Assembly (NCBI GenBank): GCA_963710615.1
Contig: CAVQBF010000010.1
Coordinates: 62,001 to 126,000 of the forward strand
Reading direction: 5' to 3'
DNA length: 64,000 nucleotides
DNA from: GCA-2746605 sp963710615
GTDB lineage: Bacteria; Bacteroidota; Ignavibacteria; Ignavibacteriales; Melioribacteraceae
The position numbers and the translations under genes were made by a program. Below the pieces are notes generated by a model. It searched no databases. It saw nothing but the letters and a program-made list of their open reading frames with translations, and had not been told where the DNA came from. This document shows, one piece after another, positions 37,461 through 46,023 of this stretch (the stretch's first letter is position 1; the number at the start of each line of letters is the position of its first letter).

Positions 37461-37856
37461 ATGTCAGATTCAATTAAACTTAGTATTACACTTCCAGTCG
37501 AACCAAAAATTTTGTACAATGCTTGGTTAAGCAGTAAAAAGCACACTGCATTCACTAAAAGTAATACTGAAATTGAAAAAAAAGTGGGTAGCATATTCTC
37601 TGCGGGTGATGGCTATATAAGTGGCAAGAATGAACTTCTTCATATGAATAAAAGAATTGTTCAAAGCTGGAGAACAACTGATTTTCCTGAAGATCATCCG
37701 GATTCAACATTAGAAATTATTTTTGAAAAAGTTGAAAAAGGGACAAAGTTAATTATAGCTCACTCCGATTTACCAACCGATACGGGAAAAACTTACAGAA
37801 AAGGATGGAGAGATCATTACTTCAAACCAATGAAAGAATATTTTGAAAACAAATAA
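37461..37856 (+). CDS. SRPBCC/AHSA1-like (START fold) protein
   Basis: The 131-residue protein fits the AHSA1 branch of the SRPBCC fold: PVEPKILYNAWLSSKKHTAF, then GYISGKNELLHMNKRIVQSWR, ending in a C-terminal helix with GWRDHYFKPMKEYF. It should bind a hydrophobic ligand or assist a chaperone. No partner is visible nearby. Start ATG 37461 fits the family N-terminus. Confidence 0.85.
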   Translation: MSDSIKLSITLPVEPKILYNAWLSSKKHTAFTKSNTEIEKKVGSIFSAGDGYISGKNELLHMNKRIVQSWRTTDFPEDHPDSTLEIIFEKVEKGTKLIIAHSDLPTDTGKTYRKGWRDHYFKPMKEYFENK

Positions 37857-37897
37857 TTTTTCTAATAATTATCCAAATTAGTTTCAGAATACCTTAC

Positions 37898-38689
37898 ATG
37901 CACGAAAGACACACCAATAAAGAAAAATATTTTAATGAACAGGCATATACCTCTGAAAAGTATGTAATTCCGTTTTTAGCTGACCAAATTAAAATAAACA
38001 AAGATACATCCATTTTGGAAATTGGATGCGGTGAAGGTGGTAATTTAAAACCCTTTCTAGATCTAGGTTGCAAAAGAGTGGTCGGTATAGATCTATCTAA
38101 AGGGAAAATTGAGCAAGCCAATATCATGTTTGCAAAACATCCAAATAAAGGAAATATTGAGTTTATCCATGCAGATATTTATGAAATAAAAGATCTTGGT
38201 GAATTTGATATAATTTTAACTAGGGATGTTCTTGAACACATCCACGGACAAGAAAAATTTATGGAGTTTGTTAAAAAATTCTTAAAGCCAAACGGCAAAT
38301 TTTTTCTTGGCTTTCCACCTTGGTATAATCCTTTTGGAGGACACCAGCAAATTTGCGAAAGCAAAATACTTTCAAAATTACCTTTTTTTCATATTTTACC
38401 AAAAAATATTTATAAGCTGATACTGATAATTTTTGGGGAAAGCGCTGCAAAAATTAGAGCCTTACTGGAAATAAAAGAAACTGGGATCACAATTGATCGA
38501 TTTGAAAAAATTCTGAGGAAGACAAAATATAAGATCGATAAGAGATTTTTTTATTTCATTAATCCCAATTACGAAATTAAGTTTAAACTAAAGCCGCGCG
38601 AACAACTAAAAATTTTAGCCTCAATTCCCTTTATCAGAAATTTCATAATTACTGCTAGTTATTATATAGTTTCAACCAATAGAAATTAA
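37898..38689 (+). CDS. class I SAM-dependent methyltransferase
   Basis: The 263-residue protein has motif I ILEIGCGEGGNLKPF (about 37-51), an acidic motif II GIDLSKGKIEQA, and DIILTRDVLEHI in place of motif IV, followed by PNGKFFLGFPPWYNPFGG. The C-terminal half (150-263) is basic and variable. It is likely to methylate a lipid, quinone-like or glycan substrate; this cannot be decided. It stands alone on the + strand. Confidence 0.85.
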   Translation: MHERHTNKEKYFNEQAYTSEKYVIPFLADQIKINKDTSILEIGCGEGGNLKPFLDLGCKRVVGIDLSKGKIEQANIMFAKHPNKGNIEFIHADIYEIKDLGEFDIILTRDVLEHIHGQEKFMEFVKKFLKPNGKFFLGFPPWYNPFGGHQQICESKILSKLPFFHILPKNIYKLILIIFGESAAKIRALLEIKETGITIDRFEKILRKTKYKIDKRFFYFINPNYEIKFKLKPREQLKILASIPFIRNFIITASYYIVSTNRN

Positions 38690-38903
38690 ATTTCCATTTA
38701 AATTATTTCTTTGACATTATAATTGCTTAAAACCCCATAACTTCGAAAGTTTCACCAAAAATTTAGCCGGTTTTTCTTGGTTTAGATAAATAAATTTGCT
38801 TCATTTAAAGATTTGATTTATTTAAATAATACATTAATGACTTTTTAATAATTGCATTATATCCCCTCATAATTATATAATTATAAAATAATAGGCAACT
38901 AAA

Positions 38904-39839
38904 ATGACAAAGTTACTAAGCGGTAAATACCCCGTTGTAGATTATATTGCTATTACAATTGGAGCTGCTTTTATGGCACTTGGTATTGGCGTTTTTCTTG
39001 TTGATGCTCAAGTCGTACCCGGTGGTGTTAGCGGCTTATCAATGGCTATGCACTATTTAAGCGGCAACACTCTTCCGATTGGGCTAATGATTTGGGTATT
39101 TAACGTTCCCCTTTATTTATGGGGACTAAAGGTACTAGGTAAACGATTTGGATTGAGAACATTTTATGGTTTTACCTTAAGTTCAATATTTATTGATTTA
39201 TTTAGAGGAGACATTCCCGGATTTGAATTTATCAAACTTCAAGAAACCCAAACAATTAAGGACTTATTAAATAATGATTTTTTATTTCTTATTTTGGTTG
39301 GTGCTTCATTTCTTGGTCTTGGTTTAGGAATTATATTTAAGTTCAAAGGAACAACAGCTGGCTCAGATATTATTGCGGCTATTATGCAGAAACGCTATGG
39401 AATTAAACCGGGTCAAGCAATAATGTTTATAGATCTGTTTGTAATTGCTCTGGCAGGGTTTATAATTGAAGTAAAAGATTTAGCAGAGACAAGACCGGCA
39501 TTTTCCCTTACATTATATGCAGTTTTCTTACTTTTTATTTCGGCTAGAATTGTGGATGTAATTATTGATGGATTTGATTATGCAAGAGCTGCTTACATAA
39601 TTTCTGATAAATACCTAGAAATTGAAGATGCTATTCAAAATACACTTAGTCGAGGTGCAACTGCATTAAAGTCTCGCGGACTTTATAAAAATGTTGAAAG
39701 AGAAGTGATTGTTACAATTGTTACACTAAAAGAATTAGGACAGCTTCAAGAGCTAATAAGAGATATTGACCCAGATGCTTTTGTAGTAATAAATAATGTA
39801 CATGAAGTTTTAGGCAATGGATTTAGGAGAAGGATTTGA
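38904..39839 (+). CDS. YitT family (DUF161/DUF2179) membrane protein
   Basis: The 311-residue protein has an N-terminal membrane half with six helices and the motifs VPGGVSGLSMAMHYL and GTTAGSDIIAAIMQKRYG. A C-terminal soluble DUF2179 domain follows (about 220-305), with DGFDYARAAYIISDKY and FVVINNVHEVLGNGF. Function unknown. It contains an in-frame CTT-AGT codon pair (near 39649) that is read through normally, which bears on the frame-break analysis of other genes. Confidence 0.88.
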   Translation: MTKLLSGKYPVVDYIAITIGAAFMALGIGVFLVDAQVVPGGVSGLSMAMHYLSGNTLPIGLMIWVFNVPLYLWGLKVLGKRFGLRTFYGFTLSSIFIDLFRGDIPGFEFIKLQETQTIKDLLNNDFLFLILVGASFLGLGLGIIFKFKGTTAGSDIIAAIMQKRYGIKPGQAIMFIDLFVIALAGFIIEVKDLAETRPAFSLTLYAVFLLFISARIVDVIIDGFDYARAAYIISDKYLEIEDAIQNTLSRGATALKSRGLYKNVEREVIVTIVTLKELGQLQELIRDIDPDAFVVINNVHEVLGNGFRRRI

Positions 39840-39843
39840 TTAT

Positions 39844-39870
39844 ACCTCCAAGACAAATTCTCTTGGAGGT
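39844..39870. terminator. hairpin between convergent genes
   Basis: ACCTCCAAG (39844-39852) and CTTGGAGGT (39862-39870) pair perfectly over a 9-nt loop. It sits between the convergent YitT and lipoprotein genes. No long T-run follows on either strand. Confidence 0.6.
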
Positions 39871-39885
39871 TATATTCAGTGATTT

Positions 39886-40323
39886 TTAATTTTGGGCTGC
39901 CGGTTTTTCTAATGGTAGGGGTTTTCCGGAGTTTACTATTTCTACGGCTTGAGCAAAACTATTCTGAAATGTAGTTTCAGTTAATCCAGTTGCTAAATTT
40001 GTTTGAACTTTCCTTTTGGTTACAACGGTAACATTTGTTTCTTTCTCAGTAATTGGTTCTATCCAAACTCCAACCAAGCTACCTTCAGAAACAAAGTTTT
40101 GACCAACAGTAGTAAGCATATAGTTAGATAATTTATGTTCTTCAATAGTTTCACAGCCTTCCCAACGTAATACAGTCATTGCAATTTCCCAAGCCATATC
40201 TTTTTCAATATTATAAATTTTAGCTGTTCCATTCTCCTTGTCTTTTAATACATCCGTCATTGTTGCACAACCAATTAATAAACTAAGAAAAAGTAGAAGA
40301 ACAATATAATATCTAATATTCAT
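39886..40323 (-). CDS. small lipoprotein, unknown function
   Basis: The 145-residue protein has a lipoprotein signal (lipobox LLIGC, Cys19), then a compact alpha/beta domain (35-130) with AWEIAMTVLRWEGCETIEEH, a pattern seen in small Bacteroidota lipoproteins of the BamC/DUF3568-like kind. I cannot name a family with confidence. It lies 44 bp downstream of an ABC exporter on the same strand, so possibly the same operon. Confidence 0.6.
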   Translation of the reverse strand: MNIRYYIVLLLFLSLLIGCATMTDVLKDKENGTAKIYNIEKDMAWEIAMTVLRWEGCETIEEHKLSNYMLTTVGQNFVSEGSLVGVWIEPITEKETNVTVVTKRKVQTNLATGLTETTFQNSFAQAVEIVNSGKPLPLEKPAAQN

Positions 40324-40367
40324 AATGAATCCTTTCGGTTAATAAAAAATCATGAGCTAACAAGGAA

Positions 40368-41636
40368 TTAGTACTTATACTTAAGCCACTTAACAACTTC
40401 ACTCCATTTTGGTTTTTTGCCTGTCCGAAGAATTCCCACTCTAAATATTTTGCCAGCCACCGGAAATATTGCAAAAATCGTAATAATGCTAATCACAATA
40501 GATATGGCAAATTGCCAAATAGGGACTTCAGCTATTGTCATCCTTGCAGGCATAACGATAATAGATGCAAATGGGAACATAGAGGCAATAACCGCAATTG
40601 GGTTTGCTGGATTTTGAACCAAGGAAATTGCAATAAAGAATGGAATCATAATCAGCATTAAAACGGGCCACATACCTGACTGGGCTTCTTGAGCATTCTC
40701 AAAGATAGAGCCAATCATTGCAAATAATCCAAGAAAAGTAATTAAACCTAAGAAAAAGTTAAAAAGTAAGTAAACAAATTGCCACATCGTAATACTAAAA
40801 TTTAAATTTTTAGGAAGCATAAATAAAGTTGTGGAAGAAACCAAGATAACTGGAATTAACCAAACCGCCATCTGAATAACGCCAGTTATAGATGCTCCGA
40901 ATATTTTCCCGGTCATTAGTTCCTTGCTGTTAACCGAAGACAAAAGAACCTCTACAACCCTGCTGTTCTTTTCTTCCATTACAGATTGCATTGTCATTTG
41001 TCCCATCATAATCAAACTCAAGTAGAGTAAAAATGTAAATAAATATGACAGAATTAAACCTCCATAACCTTCTTCTTCAATATCTTTATCAGTAGTAACT
41101 TTGAATTCAGTAAAATCAATTCTGCTTCTGGCAAATCTTAAGTCATCTTCCGATAAATCTTTTCCAATAAAGTAATTGTCAACTAAAACTTCATTTATAT
41201 AACCTCTTAACTTTTGGGTAACTGTTGAATTTTTGGGTGTCTTAGAATAATATTCTACATTTTTATTCCCTTTCGCAGAATCAGATATAAAAATGATTCC
41301 TGTCAATCTTTCATCAACTAGTTCAGCTCTTTTCTCTTCTAAATAGTTTTTTAATTCTTGTTTTGATTTTGTTAAATACTCAAAACTGTAATAATTATTT
41401 TTAATAAATGGTAATTCTTCAAATTCTGATTTAAAACTTTCAGTTAATTCAGAAGATTCAGTAATAAGCTCCAATTTTGTATTCTCATCACCAGAATAAG
41501 AAAAAATTAATGCCTGCATTCCAAAAATGAGTATCATTAACAATGGAATTGAGATAGTCATTATTATAAAAGCTTTTGACAGTAATTTTTCTTGTAACTC
41601 ACGTTTTAGTAAGCCAATAATTCTATAATTAAACAT
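40368..41636 (-). CDS. ABC-2 type transporter permease (NatB-like)
   Basis: The 422-residue protein has one N-terminal membrane segment (about 20-40), a large external domain (45-190), and five or six C-terminal helices carrying TMQSVMEEKNSRVVEVLLSSV, the coupling region typical of NatB/ABC-2 permeases. It overlaps the ATPase gene by 8 bp and must form an exporter with it; substrate unknown (Na+, antibiotic or lipid in relatives). Confidence 0.85.
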   Translation of the reverse strand: MFNYRIIGLLKRELQEKLLSKAFIIMTISIPLLMILIFGMQALIFSYSGDENTKLELITESSELTESFKSEFEELPFIKNNYYSFEYLTKSKQELKNYLEEKRAELVDERLTGIIFISDSAKGNKNVEYYSKTPKNSTVTQKLRGYINEVLVDNYFIGKDLSEDDLRFARSRIDFTEFKVTTDKDIEEEGYGGLILSYLFTFLLYLSLIMMGQMTMQSVMEEKNSRVVEVLLSSVNSKELMTGKIFGASITGVIQMAVWLIPVILVSSTTLFMLPKNLNFSITMWQFVYLLFNFFLGLITFLGLFAMIGSIFENAQEAQSGMWPVLMLIMIPFFIAISLVQNPANPIAVIASMFPFASIIVMPARMTIAEVPIWQFAISIVISIITIFAIFPVAGKIFRVGILRTGKKPKWSEVVKWLKYKY

Positions 41637-42558
41637 TGCTCACCTCCTCTAAAATATCCTCTTCCTTTCCGGCAAGCTCAACAAATATTTCTTGAAGCGA
41701 AATATCGTTTGCGCTAAATTTCTGAACTGTAATATTATTATCAACAAGCAGTTTTAATAATGACTGAATCTGAGATGAGTCTTTTACTGTTATACCGGTT
41801 GTATTTCCATAATCAGATATTTTTTCAACAATATTGTGATTATTAAGAAATGAAATATCCCCTGAGTAATTAAGACTAATATTTTTCTGAGCGTATTTCT
41901 GCTTAATATCTTTTAATGATCCATTAAGAATGATATTACCATGATCGATCATTGCAATATGGTCACACATTTTTTCTGCAAAATCCATCAGGTGAGTAGA
42001 AAGAATTATTACTTTATTTTTTTTCCTTTCTTCAAGTATAATTTCTTTTAGCAAATTGGTATTAATAGGGTCAAGTCCGGAAAAAGGTTCATCTAAAATA
42101 ATAAATTCCGGTTCATGCAAAATTGTTGATATAAACTGCACTTTTTGTTGGTTGCCTTTTGAAAGGTCTTCAACTTTTGCTTCTTTTCTATCAAGCAAAT
42201 CAAATCTTTTTAGATAATTGAGAGCTCTTTGCTTAACGTCTTTTCCCGTTTTCCCTTTTATTTCTGCAAAGAATAGTAATGTATCAAGAACTTTCATTTT
42301 TTTATAAAGTCCTCTTTCTTCAGGCAGATAACCGACTTTATCTTTAAATTCTTGCCCTATCTTTGCTCCCCTTAAAATTACTTCTCCGGAATCAGGCATA
42401 AAAATATTCATCATCATTCTTATGGTAGTTGTTTTACCGGCTCCATTTCTTCCAATTAGACCAAATATAGAGCCTTCGGGAACTTCGAAAGTAGCATTTT
42501 TAACTGCCGTAATTCCATCAAAAGTTTTAGTTAAATTTTTCACTTCAAGTGCATACAT
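41629..42558 (-). CDS. ABC transporter ATP-binding protein (NatA-like)
   Basis: The 309-residue ATPase has Walker A GRNGAGKTTTIRM (about 37-49), signature LSKGNQQKVQF, Walker B FIILDEPFSGLDP, and the H-loop STHL. A C-terminal domain (about 220-305) is typical of NatA-type importers and exporters. It is coupled to the ABC-2 permease by an 8-bp overlap. Confidence 0.92.
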   Translation of the reverse strand: MYALEVKNLTKTFDGITAVKNATFEVPEGSIFGLIGRNGAGKTTTIRMMMNIFMPDSGEVILRGAKIGQEFKDKVGYLPEERGLYKKMKVLDTLLFFAEIKGKTGKDVKQRALNYLKRFDLLDRKEAKVEDLSKGNQQKVQFISTILHEPEFIILDEPFSGLDPINTNLLKEIILEERKKNKVIILSTHLMDFAEKMCDHIAMIDHGNIILNGSLKDIKQKYAQKNISLNYSGDISFLNNHNIVEKISDYGNTTGITVKDSSQIQSLLKLLVDNNITVQKFSANDISLQEIFVELAGKEEDILEEVSNV

Positions 42559-42847
42559 AGAAACCTTTATTTTTCTTATTATATAATTGGACGACTGCTT
42601 TTATGATAAGTTCACATTAAATAATTATTAAAATTAAATTTATTAAAGAAAAAAAGAAATTACAAAAAGATAGCTTGGGTTCTAATATAAAAAATATTGA
42701 ATAAATGCTATAAACATGTTAAATCAACTTAATGTATTTTATTAGATAAAATAATCTAACTTATTTATATTGACTTTGTTAATCGAATAGTTTAGCTTTA
42801 ATAAGCTTTATTTATCTTTTTTCTAAAATCAAATATAAAATTGATAA

Positions 42848-43849
42848 ATGGAATTTTTTGATTACTCTCTCAAGCTCTACAAAAAAATCGAAGAATATGA
42901 TTTTTCCAAGCTATCATCAACAACCGAACGACCACTTAGTGCAATAATCCCTTATTTATTAAAAAATTATTCCTTCGATAACTTTACAAAATTATACAGA
43001 AATGAAATAGATATTATTGTAGATAATTATCTTCCGATGTGCAAAAACGATAGTAAAAAAGCTAAGAAGTTGAAATCAAACTATTATTATGAAGGATCTG
43101 TAAATACATATTCATGGATGTTTTTATTTTGGATCTGGTTTAATAAGATAGATATCCCTCCCAAAAAATTAAAATTGCTGCTTCGAGCCGAATTTATGGG
43201 AATGATGGGTTATAGACTTCTTGATATTTACTCTGATAACGAAGAAGATAATAGTGATTATTTATTTTTAGGCGATTTTCTAATCCGTTCTTTCGAAGAA
43301 ATTTTTGTTGATGAATTCAATACAGTTGATACATTTAAAACAATAAACTATTATCTAAAGAAGTACGATGAAGTTGAATATATAGAAAAGAATAGTCTTT
43401 GGCAAAAATGTCCTTTTAATTGGGATGATGCTAAAATTCTTGGCTATAAAACTTCACCTTTAATTTCTCTATTTGCAGTAGTTTTCCAATATATTGATCT
43501 TGATCAAAAAAAGATTGAAGATATCGTGGACGGTTTTCTTAGTATACTAGCAATAAATCAAATACAGGATGATCTTGGTGATGCTGCATCTGATTTATCG
43601 GTAGGTAGAGAAACATTGGTTATGTCTGGGTTTTATAAAAAATATGGAACTGATAACAGTTGGTCTGAAAAAAACATCAATCAGTTTTTGGATCAAGAAC
43701 AGTTAAAAATAATTTACATTAATATTCAAAAACTTTTTGATAGTGCAACTAAAAAGTTTACAAAGCATGAAGATATTATTTTTCTCTTTTCTGTAGAAGT
43801 AATACGTTTTGTGTTTCTAAAAAGATTTGAAATTGTTTCAGAAGAATAA
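42848..43849 (+). CDS. class I isoprenoid-synthase-like protein (candidate peptide prenyltransferase)
   Basis: The 333-residue, mostly helical protein shows the three landmarks of trans-prenyl synthases in order. A first Asp motif DIYSD (126-130) lies in MGYRLLDIYSDNEED, a KT motif in GYKTSPLIS (201-202), and a second Asp motif QIQDDLGDAASD (240-249). The first motif lacks the usual DDxxD pair, and overall similarity to chain-elongating enzymes is low. This suggests a divergent member such as ComQ-like peptide prenyltransferases. The N-terminus carries no signal peptide. It is preceded by 289 bp of very AT-rich DNA with no gene. A 41-codon gene with a strong ribosome binding site starts 40 bp after its stop. 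Function is inferred from fold and neighbourhood only. Confidence 0.6.
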   Translation: MEFFDYSLKLYKKIEEYDFSKLSSTTERPLSAIIPYLLKNYSFDNFTKLYRNEIDIIVDNYLPMCKNDSKKAKKLKSNYYYEGSVNTYSWMFLFWIWFNKIDIPPKKLKLLLRAEFMGMMGYRLLDIYSDNEEDNSDYLFLGDFLIRSFEEIFVDEFNTVDTFKTINYYLKKYDEVEYIEKNSLWQKCPFNWDDAKILGYKTSPLISLFAVVFQYIDLDQKKIEDIVDGFLSILAINQIQDDLGDAASDLSVGRETLVMSGFYKKYGTDNSWSEKNINQFLDQEQLKIIYINIQKLFDSATKKFTKHEDIIFLFSVEVIRFVFLKRFEIVSEE

Positions 43850-43888
43850 TTTAACTAACTATCAATTAAAATAAATCAAGGAGGTACA

Positions 43889-44014
43889 ATGAAAGGATTT
43901 CAAGGATTATTAGCTTTTTTAAAGATTCAAAACAGTCAATTCATATTTCCTGTAGATTTGAGTAAGAAAGGATTTAAAATTAAACTTAACCCAAATATTA
44001 CAGGTGATTGTTAG
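43889..44014 (+). CDS. 41-aa peptide with C-terminal cysteine (candidate modified peptide precursor)
   Basis: ATG at 43889 follows a near-perfect ribosome binding site (AAGGAGG, 6 bp spacer) and gives a 41-residue peptide. It is hydrophobic at the N-terminus (GFQGLLAFLKIQ), basic in the middle (KKGFKIK), and ends NPNITGDC before TAG. It is too short to be listed by ordinary ORF finding. It has no signal peptide. The placement directly after a prenyl-synthase-like gene is the arrangement of ComQ-ComX, where the precursor is prenylated and trimmed. ComX uses an internal Trp; here the single Cys at the very end could be the acceptor. It could instead be a leader peptide for the barrel gene 44 bp downstream. 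Confidence 0.6.
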   Translation: MKGFQGLLAFLKIQNSQFIFPVDLSKKGFKIKLNPNITGDC

Positions 44015-44058
44015 AATTTTTAACTATTTAAATTTAATAAAAGCTGAAAGGAGCTAAT

Positions 44059-45285
44059 ATGAAAAAACTTTTAAGTCTACTATTAATTTTTTTATTTACA
44101 TTTGTTTCAGTTCAATTTAGTCAAACAGCATCCACTGTAGAAAAAACTGGTGGATTTGCACGTTTACAAGCAATGGGACAAAATCCATACGTTATTGATC
44201 CATTTTACATGACACTTAACCCAGCTTGGGGTGCCGACTATGATAATTTTATATTTGGCGATCTAGGTTCTACTCAAACCGCTTTTGGTAACGATGGTGC
44301 TGGTCAGTTTATTGGTGCAAATTTTAAAGTAGCTCCAAATTTAACTTTAGGGGCATTATTAACACGAAACGATTTTAGTGGTCAATTTTCAATTGCAAAT
44401 ATTGATCCCGGCGGTATTGTTAATGAATTAAATGGATTAACAGGTGCTGGAATTATTCCGATGAATAATAATCTAGAAATTATGGCTTCTTATAAGCAAG
44501 GAAGTAATAAATTTGGATTTGGATTTGCTTATGCCGGCACTTCAAGTGAAACAAATCCAGCAGGGGGCAATTCCAGTGAAAGAACTGCTAGTCAACTTGG
44601 ATTTAATTTTGGTTTCTTAGGAAAAATGGGTAGTGGGTTATTATTAGATCTTGGGGCGTCAATCCAATTAGTTAGTGCTTCAAATAATCCCGCCGGCGGA
44701 AATGAGACAAGTGTAAGCCAAACTAATCTTGGTGTTAATGCACGAGCTTTCTATACATTATCTTCAAAATTTAAAGTGGTACCAACATTTACTTTTGCAA
44801 CTTCCAGTGGAAGTGCTGATGTTCCAGACGCAGGGGGCGGAACAACTTCAAATGATTTACCCTCAACTTCAATAATTATTTTGGGTGTTGGTATTTCCTA
44901 TCAAAGCGGTGATTTCTTATTTGCAGGCGGTCCCTCTTTCGCTACTATTGGTATTAATGATAATGGTGATCCTGAAACAACAAATTCTACAACTTTATTC
45001 CCTGCTTGGAATTTAGGAGCTGAATGGGGAATGCTTGATTGGTTATATGCAAGATTTGGATACATTTCACTCACGGGAACAATATCCTCAGAAACCGATG
45101 GAGGAAATGAATCTAGTCAAACATTTTATGGCCCAACTGGTGCTTATGTTGGTTTAGGCTTAAAGTTAGGCAACCTTTCACTTGATGGTACCGTAAATAG
45201 TGATGTGCTTAGACAAGGATTGAACAATCTTGCTGGTGGCGGTGCAACATTTGCATATCTTTCTATGAGTCTGTTTTTTGATTAA
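44059..45285 (+). CDS. outer membrane beta-barrel protein, unknown function
   Basis: The 408-residue protein has a signal peptide (to about residue 22, VQFSQ). Alternating amphipathic strands rich in Gly, Asn and Ser follow to the last residues, YLSMSLFFD, consistent with a barrel. Several strand pairs share NFGF/GFGFAY, GILGVGISYQSG-like patterns. An AGGAG box stands 8 bp before the ATG. It follows the 41-residue peptide gene and ends at a large hairpin. No SusD, TonB-box or plug domain is visible, so a general porin or adhesin barrel is most likely. Confidence 0.65.
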   Translation: MKKLLSLLLIFLFTFVSVQFSQTASTVEKTGGFARLQAMGQNPYVIDPFYMTLNPAWGADYDNFIFGDLGSTQTAFGNDGAGQFIGANFKVAPNLTLGALLTRNDFSGQFSIANIDPGGIVNELNGLTGAGIIPMNNNLEIMASYKQGSNKFGFGFAYAGTSSETNPAGGNSSERTASQLGFNFGFLGKMGSGLLLDLGASIQLVSASNNPAGGNETSVSQTNLGVNARAFYTLSSKFKVVPTFTFATSSGSADVPDAGGGTTSNDLPSTSIIILGVGISYQSGDFLFAGGPSFATIGINDNGDPETTNSTTLFPAWNLGAEWGMLDWLYARFGYISLTGTISSETDGGNESSQTFYGPTGAYVGLGLKLGNLSLDGTVNSDVLRQGLNNLAGGGATFAYLSMSLFFD

Positions 45286-45293
45286 TATTTAGT

Positions 45294-45424
45294 GGGTTGT
45301 TTCAAGTGTGTCATTCTGAATTTATTTCAGAATCTTTGAAAGGGAATAGATTTTAAGATCAAGACTCTGAATCAAGTTCAGAGTGACAAACTAAAACACA
45401 TTTGAAACAACCCGATCTTTTTTT
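45294..45424 (+). terminator. long-armed terminator-like hairpin enclosing a repeat element
   Basis: GGGTTGTTTCAA (45294-45305) and TTGAAACAACCC (45402-45413) are perfectly complementary and are followed by GATC and eight T (45417-45424). The 96 bp between the arms contain an 80-bp palindromic repeat. A terminator whose loop has been invaded, or a composite element, would look like this. Confidence 0.55.
45309..45388. repeat. REP/MITE-like palindromic repeat, 80 bp
   Basis: It begins TGTCATTCTGAA and ends TTCAGAGTGACA (terminal inverted repeats). Internal stems are TCTGAA/TTCAGA, with a conserved ATCAAG loop near the right end. A relative lies at 49075-49150. Confidence 0.7.
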
Positions 45425-45535
45425 AATAATTACACATTCCCCTCGTAATTAAATTCACCTCAATAATGTGAAACTTGATAATCATATCTTTTTAATTTAA
45501 TTTTAATTAATAATCATAAAATAATTGGAGATATC

Positions 45536-45793
45536 ATGAAGAAGTCGATATTGCTGATTTTAATTGGGAAACGAAAAGAAGATGCAGTTAAAGTGCAGCA
45601 AATATTAACAGCTTGGGGCTGTATTATTAAAACTCGATTAGGAATTCATGACGGCGTTTTAGAAAACTGTTCAGATGAAGGATTGCTAATTCTTGAACTT
45701 TATGGTACAGATGAACAAAAACAAGAGTTAACTAGAAAAGTTGCTGTTGTGCCAGGCGTTAACTCAAAACTAGTTGAGTTAAGTGTTGATTAG
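45536..45793 (+). CDS. small ACT/NikR-C-like regulator-type protein
   Basis: The 85-residue protein has a beta-alpha-beta-beta-alpha-beta pattern (MKKSILLILIGKR, KVQQILTAWGCIIKTRLG, GLLILELYGTDEQ, VPGVNSKLVEL). It resembles TM1266-type 'iron-only hydrogenase system regulator' proteins and the NikR C-terminal ACT-like fold. No DNA-binding domain is present. No hydrogenase gene lies in the window, so its partner is unknown. Confidence 0.6.
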   Translation: MKKSILLILIGKRKEDAVKVQQILTAWGCIIKTRLGIHDGVLENCSDEGLLILELYGTDEQKQELTRKVAVVPGVNSKLVELSVD

Positions 45794-45801
45794 AACTTAA
45801 A

Positions 45802-45829
45802 GTAAACCACAACTTGTATTGTGGTTTAC
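45802..45829. terminator. 11-bp perfect hairpin between convergent genes
   Basis: GTAAACCACAA and TTGTGGTTTAC pair perfectly around a 6-nt loop, between the ACT-like and zinc-ribbon genes that face each other. Probably works in both directions, although T-tracts are weak. Confidence 0.65.
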
Positions 45830-45843
45830 GTAATAGTTTAATT

Positions 45844-46023
45844 TTATCCCATCCAAAATCCCTTTCGGTGAGAAACACCTAAAACTTTTTTACACTTATC
45901 GCAGAAATAAATAAATCTAACACCAAAAGAAGATGATCCTTTTTGTGCTAGAATATTATTTAACTCTTTTTCGCAATGTGGACAAATAGGTTTTTCGTTT
46001 TCTGTTTCAATTACATTGATCAT
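45844..46023 (-). CDS. 59-aa zinc-ribbon protein
   Basis: Starting at ATG 46023 the frame encodes 59 residues with CPHC (14-17) and CDKC (41-44), a treble-clef or zinc-ribbon spacing, and a basic C-terminal SHRKGFWMG. The ATG overlaps the TGA of the alkylation-repair gene (ATGA), implying translational coupling. No family name can be given. It may be an accessory nucleic-acid-binding partner of the upstream gene. Confidence 0.65.
   Translation of the reverse strand: MINVIETENEKPICPHCEKELNNILAQKGSSSFGVRFIYFCDKCKKVLGVSHRKGFWMG

Noticed and set aside
39640..39660. CTT-AGT read in frame inside an intact gene, tested as evidence for general +1 shifting at CTT-AGN
   Set aside because: The YitT protein reads through this site with conserved residues on both sides, so CTT-AGN does not shift by rule. 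I therefore do not claim programmed frameshifting as the main explanation for the broken genes.
42559..42847. Searched the 289-bp gap before the isoprenoid-synthase-like gene for small genes or RNA
   Set aside because: Very AT-rich, with only short frames lacking ribosome binding sites; no stable hairpin or tRNA-like fold.
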